Assembly (NCBI GenBank): GCA_963921935.1
Contig: OY998176.1
Location: 170,992,445-171,056,444, forward strand
Length of the DNA: 64,000 bases
Direction of reading: 5' to 3'
Source: Galeruca laticollis
Lineage: Eukaryota; Arthropoda; Insecta; Coleoptera; Chrysomelidae
Shown here: positions 59,314 through 64,000 of the stretch, piece after piece
Layout: each line of letters opens with the position of its first letter
Numbering within the stretch: the first letter of the stretch is position 1
Notes under the pieces: generated by a model
What the model was told of the DNA's origin: nothing
The model's database searches: none
Seen by the model: only the letters and a program-made list of their open reading frames with translations
Position numbers and translations under genes: made by a program

Positions 59314-59895
59314 ATTATTTTTTGTGGGTTTGTGGCAATGATACCAAGTGTACTCTTTTAAATATTTATTCTACGAGCTTTCGAATACAATCGTATTCAT
59401 TTTCAAGTAATAAAAATTATAAAATATGGTCAAAAATTAAAATAAAGGGTATATAAAAAAATACTTACATTATTTAACGAGATTGCAGGTAAAGTTGTAA
59501 AATATATGTATAATAAATCATTTCAAATAGTATCCAAAAATTATTATAAAATTTCAAAAAACAATATATGTATTAAATAATGTTACCAAGTCAATATGAA
59601 TTTTTTTTTGATTTGTATTACTTTGATGTTAAAAATAATTTTATTATAGGTTACTTATATGATTTGTACTCAAATTTTTGAATGTTGCTTTTCAAATTCT
59701 AATAAATATGCGTATATTACACTAAGATTATTCAGGTCTGTTTTTTTATTTATACAATCAACATCTTGATTGATGTAAGCTGTTTCTAAAAATAGACGTT
59801 TTTTATAATTCCTTTCTGTAGTTAACACCTTAGCGGATTGATAATTCATGCTATGGCCTTCATAAAACACATGTTCAGCAAGTGCACATCTGTCA
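59240..59895 (-). mobile_element. 5'-truncated Penelope tail ending in (TA)n
   Basis: The ORF end (59895-59670) reads YDRCALAEHVFYEGHSMNYQ, then KKRLFLETAYINQ...VDCINKKTDLNNLS. It parallels the plus copy at 61979-62190 (PERCALAFHV, MNYEAVKVLATE). A hammerhead-like motif (59372-59407), GAGTACACTT and a (TA)n array (59240-59310) follow in the same order as in the plus copy. Confidence 0.85.
59372..59407 (-). ncRNA. hammerhead-like motif, degenerate core
   Basis: On minus: stem I TTAC/GTAG, core TTGAAAA, an unpaired T, stem II GAATAC/GTATTC around GATT, GAAA, then GCTC. The helices keep pairing, but the core departs from CUGANGA at two positions, so cleavage is unlikely. Confidence 0.5.
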
Positions 59896-59904
59896 TAATA
59901 TAAT

Positions 59905-61366
59905 GATAATGATACATAAGAGTATAAAGCAGTTGGTTACTAAGATGAAATCCATATCGAGTAGAGTCGAAACGATACATTGCCCAAATACTTCAAGTAT
60001 ATGCCCTACAAGTTTTGCACCCGATGATGAGATAGAGAACTTCTAGGATGACATTTCACAAGCGCTAGCACGCTGCAAATTCATTATTGGCCATTTCAAT
60101 GCCAAACTAGGAGTACCAGCAGAAACCCGAAATCAGTGTGTAGGTAAATTCGGACTGGGCTCCATCAACGAACGAGGAGGAAGACTTATTAATTATCTCC
60201 AAAAAGAAAGTATGTACTGTATGAACTCCTTCTTCAAAAAATCAGCAAAGAGACAATGGATATGGAGAAGCCCGAACTCAAATACGAAAAACGAGATCGA
60301 TTACGTATTGATGAATAAAAAGCTTGCTGTAAGGGACGTATCGGCCCTAAATCGCTTTGACACTGGTAGCGACCACAGGTTGGTAAGAGCTATAATGGAG
60401 ATAAACATGAAAAGGAAACTAAATAAATTAATCAAAACACAACCATTACCCACATCAAAAACAATTCAGAAAAACCTTCAAAGATTTCATGCTGAATTCA
60501 ACAAGAAATTATCAAATAAAGAAGCATTGAATAGCTTGAATGTGAACGACCTAGAAAACAAAATAAGTACTGATATTAGGACGACGACCAAAAAGATATG
60601 TATCACTACCACGAAGAATAATTCAAAAATAAAAAAGGAGACTAGAGAATTTATGGCGAAGAGAAGAAACTTGGAGAGAGGGACTCTTGAATATAACGTA
60701 ATTACCAAATCTATAAAAAAGAAAACAAGAGAAGATTTAAGGCAGTACAACACGAAAATGATAACGACTATCGAAAAAACCAAAACATGAACATACTTAA
60801 AACACTTAACAATAATGAACGCCTCCAAATACATCAACTTAAAGACGCAAACGGAAACATCAACGAAGACAGAAAAGATTTAATGAACATTGTGGAAAAT
60901 TACTATAGCGCACTATACCCACAAAGCAACCTAGAACAAGTATGCGCAGCTGACGCGAGAATTCTCAATGTGGGCTCCGAGGATCTGCCTGACATCACCA
61001 TACAAGAAGTAGGACTAGCATTGTCTCAAATGAAAACCGGTAAAGCACCAGGGGAAGATGGAATTACAGCGAAAATGATAAAACTTGGCGGAAGCACTAC
61101 TGTAAAATCAATGAAAATTTTTCTTAATAAATGTCTAACAGAAGGCGTAATACCCCAAACAGGGCAGAACGCCCAGGTGATTCTACTGTACAAAAAAGGC
61201 GATAAACTAAGAATCGAAAACTATGGGCCTCTTAGGTTACTCCCCCACCCGTACAAACTTCTGACAAAGATTGTAACAAATAGACTTACAACAAGATTAG
61301 ATGCTTATTAGCCCCGGAACAGGCTGGTTTCCGTAGAGGTAATAGCACAATAGAACTCCGTGGAAT
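59905..61366 (+). pseudogene. LINE ORF2 fragment: APE endonuclease end and RT start
   Basis: The endonuclease part reads FAPDDEIENF-stop-DD, GHFNAKLG (the family has GDFNA, so Asp is changed), RQWIWRSPN...NEIDYVL and GSDHRLV. A frame change near 60787 leads to the pre-RT and RT start: KTGKAPGEDGITAKMIK, ILLYKKGDKLRIENYGPL and, after a shift at about 61311, EQAGFRRGNST. This most resembles RTE-like or related insect LINEs. It stops short of the catalytic FADD region and joins Penelope sequence at about 61366. Confidence 0.82.
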
Positions 61367-61367
61367 T

Positions 61368-62268
61368 GTGGGCTATGTCGATAATTCCGTACCTTTCTTA
61401 GATACAAAATTTATTCGTAACAACAATTCAATTATTATAGATTGGTACAGGAAGCCATGCAGTTCTGGTAGATATCTAAATTATCACTCCTACCATAAAC
61501 GTTCCATGACAGTGAATTTGGTTAAACAAATGAAGCAGAGAGTACTCAGAATTTCTAATAATGTTTTTCATAATAGAAATCTTAATATTTTTCTTAACCT
61601 TTCCTTGGATAACTCTTATCCAAGAACTTTACTAATTAAGATATTATTTAGCACATCTAATACTGTGGACTAACTTGGCCCAGACGGAAGTTGGAACTGA
61701 TGTGTCCCCTTCTCAACCGGTTTTTGCTACTTCACCATACATAAAAGACATAACTCCGAGACTTGCCAGATTGCTCAGTGCATGTGGTAACTTTAAGATT
61801 GCTAACAAAACAGTTCAATCAATCAGATCAATTTACATTAGAGTAAAAGATAAGAGACCATTGCCCTCACTTACTAACGTTGTGTATAATATTCCTTGTA
61901 GAGACTGTGATAAACAGTATATCGGACAGACTCTAAGATCTCTGTCGAGCCGTATTGTCTCACACAAGAGTGACTGCAGATTACAGCCAGAGCGGTGCGC
62001 GTTAGCATTTCATGTAAATTCTCTTGATCATCAGATGAATTATGAGGCTGTGAAGGTGTTGGCGACTGAGTCTAACAGAACGAAAAGGTCATTCTTGGAA
62101 ATGGCTTTTATTCCACAAAATAACAATGTAATAAATAAGGAAACAGATATTTACCACTTGAGTGAGATCTATTCCTTTTTGTTGTCCTCAGATGCAAATT
62201 ATACTCCCCAGGTCACTTATAACAACCATATTGCTCCTAAAAGTACCACCCTAATTACGTTAACTTAA
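61368..62268 (+). pseudogene. Penelope RT C-terminus and GIY-YIG endonuclease
   Basis: First frame (61368-61673): NSVPFLDTKFIRNN, WYRKPCSSGRYLNYHSYH and NNVFHNRNLNIFL, the conserved end of Penelope RT. A frameshift near 61673 leads to 61675-62268: LARLLSACG, VVYNIPCRDCDKQYIGQTLR, RCALAFHV...MNYEAVKVLATE and KRSFLEMAFI...INKETDIYHLSEIYSFLL. The Y-N-I-PC..C....YIGQT pattern is the GIY-YIG module with its upstream cysteines. The finger to palm part of RT, including YxDD, is missing. Confidence 0.9.
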
Positions 62269-62937
62269 TAATAATAAAATTTGAATGTAGTGGTGTTGGT
62301 AAATACAATAATACAATTTTACTTAATTACTATATTATATTTTATTACTATATGTTGTTACGTATTACCGTTATTGTACTGTTTTCTGTCTCTTTTCTTC
62401 CTTACTGTAAGTATATCGGAGTTATGTTCTCTATATACACCAATATTGTCATCCTTTCTTGCACAAATTGAGAGCGTTCCCCCCCCTTCTCTCTCTCTTC
62501 CTCTCTTTTCAGATATCTTCTTGCTAAACCCATTGTGTTGGCACTACAACAGAGGCCATTACTGAAGTGGGTATATTGTCTTACAATTCTTTGATTTTGG
62601 ACTGTTGGTAACATTGTTTGTCTATTGTTACATACCATTTAGAGGGAAAACTATATCATTTCCTTACTGGCGTTCAACACAACAACGCTTGAAGATGATT
62701 TCAATTATTTCATTTTACAAAATGGTGCTGCATTTTGACTTTTTATAGTCATGATGAGTTGGTTGATCATTGTTAATCTCATTTCTACACAATTATTACA
62801 CAATTCACAATCTGTAGTTTAAATTGTTACTACTTAATGGAGTCTAACCTCACTTCGGAGAACACGTGGTTGTGAATTTCAGTCAAATTTATTCTTTCAT
62901 TGACCACAGTATTTAACTGTTGTTTTTCCATTTAAGT
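62269..62937 (+). other. Penelope 3' untranslated region
   Basis: No ORF. A C-rich CCCCCCC/TCTCTCTC patch lies at 62480-62510. Confidence 0.6.
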
Positions 62938-62938
62938 C

Positions 62939-62976
62939 TCCTTGATGATGAGGATAATCATCCTCGAAAGCTTGGA
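62939..62976 (+). ncRNA. hammerhead-like motif, strong stem II
   Basis: Stem I TCC (62939-62941)/GGA (62974-62976). Core TTGATGA (62942-62948), an unpaired T, then perfect stem II GAGGAT/ATCCTC around AATC (62950-62965). GAAA (62966-62969) and palindromic AGCT follow. The first core base is T where hammerheads have C. Confidence 0.55.
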
Positions 62977-63036
62977 CAATTTCCGCTAAGAGTACACTTT
63001 TCCATTTTTCTTGCTGCAATTCCCCAATATTCACTA

Positions 63037-63040
<4 letters not shown>

Positions 63041-63097
<57 letters not shown>

Positions 63098-63100
63098 ATA
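63041..63100. repeat. (TA)n microsatellite
   Basis: One TATTTA interruption. It lies directly after the Penelope 3' end. Confidence 0.97.
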
Positions 63101-63204
63101 GAATTATTTAAAATGAAATAACGACCGTACTATGTTAAAGGAAACGAAAGGTAAATATTAGGTAATCGGTCTATATCAATACTCAAACTCTTTTGTTCAA
63201 AGTG

Positions 63205-63244
63205 CCTCTATATTTCGTTGTTAATTTACAACTTCTTCAGGAGG
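63205..63244 (-). ncRNA. hammerhead fold, left arm
   Basis: Same motif on minus. Here stem I is CCTC/GAGG, fully Watson-Crick, against CCTT/GAGG in the other arm, so pairing is kept despite the base change. Confidence 0.62.
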
Positions 63245-63732
63245 TTATTGCTAAAAACATCAATTAATGAAACATGAGGATTTAAAAAATAAAAGTTACT
63301 TACAACGTGAGTAATTAAAATACGTGAAAACACATGACGTTTTAGATCAGACATTGACCAACTAAGTGTGATCTATTGCAATATTCTTAAATGTAAAAAG
63401 TATGATTCAACCTTTGTGGTGTTTGTGAAATAATTTTACTGGACTATACTACTTTTACATTTGTATTTTTATATTTTTATAATTAGTTGTAAATTCCAAC
63501 TTCACTTTTTATTCTCGCTTATAAAAATGTATTTTTTGGTGTGGTAAGTTTTAGAAAGATAGTTTGATGTGTATTTGTACAGTTTAAAATTAAATTGCCA
63601 ATGTATTTGTTTTTTCCGTTTTGACTGGTGGACTTCACGTCATGTATTTTCACGTATTTTAATTACTCACGTTGTAAGTAACTTTTATTTTTTAAATCCT
63701 CATGTTTCATTAATTGATGTTTTTAGCAATAA

Positions 63733-63772
63733 CCTTCTGAAGAAGTTGTAAATTAACAACGAAATATAGAGG
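63733..63772 (+). ncRNA. hammerhead fold, right arm
   Basis: Stem I CCTT/GAGG (one G-T pair), canonical core CTGAAGA (63737-63743), one unpaired A, stem II GTTGT (63745-63749)/ACAAC (63756-63760), GAAA (63761-63764), palindromic ATAT stem III and A (63768) at the cleavage position. Confidence 0.62.
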
Positions 63773-63836
63773 CACTTTGAACAAAAGAGTTTGAGTATTG
63801 ATACAGACCGATTACCCAATATTTACCTTTCGTTTC

Positions 63837-63840
<4 letters not shown>

Positions 63841-63887
<47 letters not shown>
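63841..63887. repeat. (TA)n microsatellite
   Basis: Lies between the palindromic element and the right copy of the inverted repeat. Confidence 0.97.
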
Positions 63888-63888
<1 letters not shown>

Positions 63889-64000
63889 CCTTTTAAACGT
63901 AGGGTGATTTTGGCATCTAGGAACACCAAAACGAAAAACTGCATTGAAATTTCTCCGAAGTCGCGTCATGCTACTCTCTGCAATAGCCCTATTTCATTCT
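63888..64000 (-). repeat. inverted repeat, right copy
   Basis: Partner of 57406-57520. It may continue past the window. Confidence 0.9.

Larger units (their letters stand above)
61367..63040 (+). mobile_element. 5'-truncated Penelope-like element, ending in (TA)n
   Basis: It contains the RT C-terminal part, the GIY-YIG domain, a 3' untranslated region of about 670 bp, a hammerhead-like motif and a (TA)n tail. It is in the opposite orientation to the copy at 59240-59895, with the LINE fragment between them. Confidence 0.87.
63137..63840. mobile_element. palindromic element, 204-bp arms with a hammerhead fold in each
   Basis: Arms 63137-63340 and 63637-63840 are inverted copies with few differences, around a 296-bp centre without ORF. 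It lies between two (TA)n arrays. Each arm encodes the same CTGAAGA...GAAA fold. It could be a non-autonomous Penelope-type element or a pair of inverted pLTRs. Confidence 0.8.

Noticed and set aside
62920..63111. ORF ending in a Tyr-Ile run
   Set aside because: Created by the (TA)n array.

Overview
This 64 kb window is an AT-rich stretch of eukaryotic DNA made almost entirely of mobile elements. No host gene, rRNA, tRNA or CRISPR array could be supported. The mixture (piggyBac-like, Penelope-like, errantivirus-type and other Ty3/gypsy elements, BEL/Pao, R1-type and other LINEs, a DUF4817 IS630-Tc1-mariner transposon, hAT and a MITE) points to an arthropod, most likely an insect. No finer assignment is justified.

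Layout. 1-1456: piggyBac-like element (minus), cut by the window edge. 1690-4956: nearly complete Penelope-like element (minus) with direct and inverted pseudo-LTRs, each carrying a hammerhead-ribozyme fold. 6036-about 15600: gypsy element with gag, pol and a large env that is not of errantivirus type. 17748-25388: complete errantivirus-type gypsy element with 219-bp LTRs and a CATG target duplication. It sits inside a BEL/Pao pol gene (minus) that resumes on both sides. 27655-30850: degenerate gypsy element (plus), joined to a 5'-truncated Penelope tail (30866-32720). 33986-36060: internally deleted relative of that gypsy (minus), with a further LTR piece at 37744-37955. 38190-46215: BEL/Pao gag (plus) split by a DUF4817 transposon with about 500-bp inverted termini. 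That transposon is itself split by a third gypsy element (39070-43746), whose gag is fused in frame to a LINE ORF1p-like domain. 46275-48960: decayed hAT transposase (minus) holding a MITE. 49230-49910: R1-type LINE debris. 50570-52345: tandem repeats. 55190-55925: BEL/Pao protease region (plus). 55970-57075: gypsy gag (minus). 57406-64000: a (TA)n-rich zone with Penelope tails in both orientations, a LINE endonuclease/RT fragment between them, a 204-bp-arm palindrome with hammerhead-like motifs, and a 113-115-bp inverted repeat bounding the zone.

The coding regions work as element units. Gag and Pol of the first two gypsy elements appear linked by -1 frameshifting at canonical heptamers (TTTAAAC and AAATTTT). 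Nearly every unit carries stops, frameshifts or lost catalytic residues, so the region looks like a graveyard of fairly young insertions. The most notable signals are the hammerhead motifs shared by several Penelope-type elements, a zinc-knuckle module placed inside a gypsy pol gene, the Gag-LINE ORF1p fusion, and the two unrelated env types in neighbouring gypsy elements.
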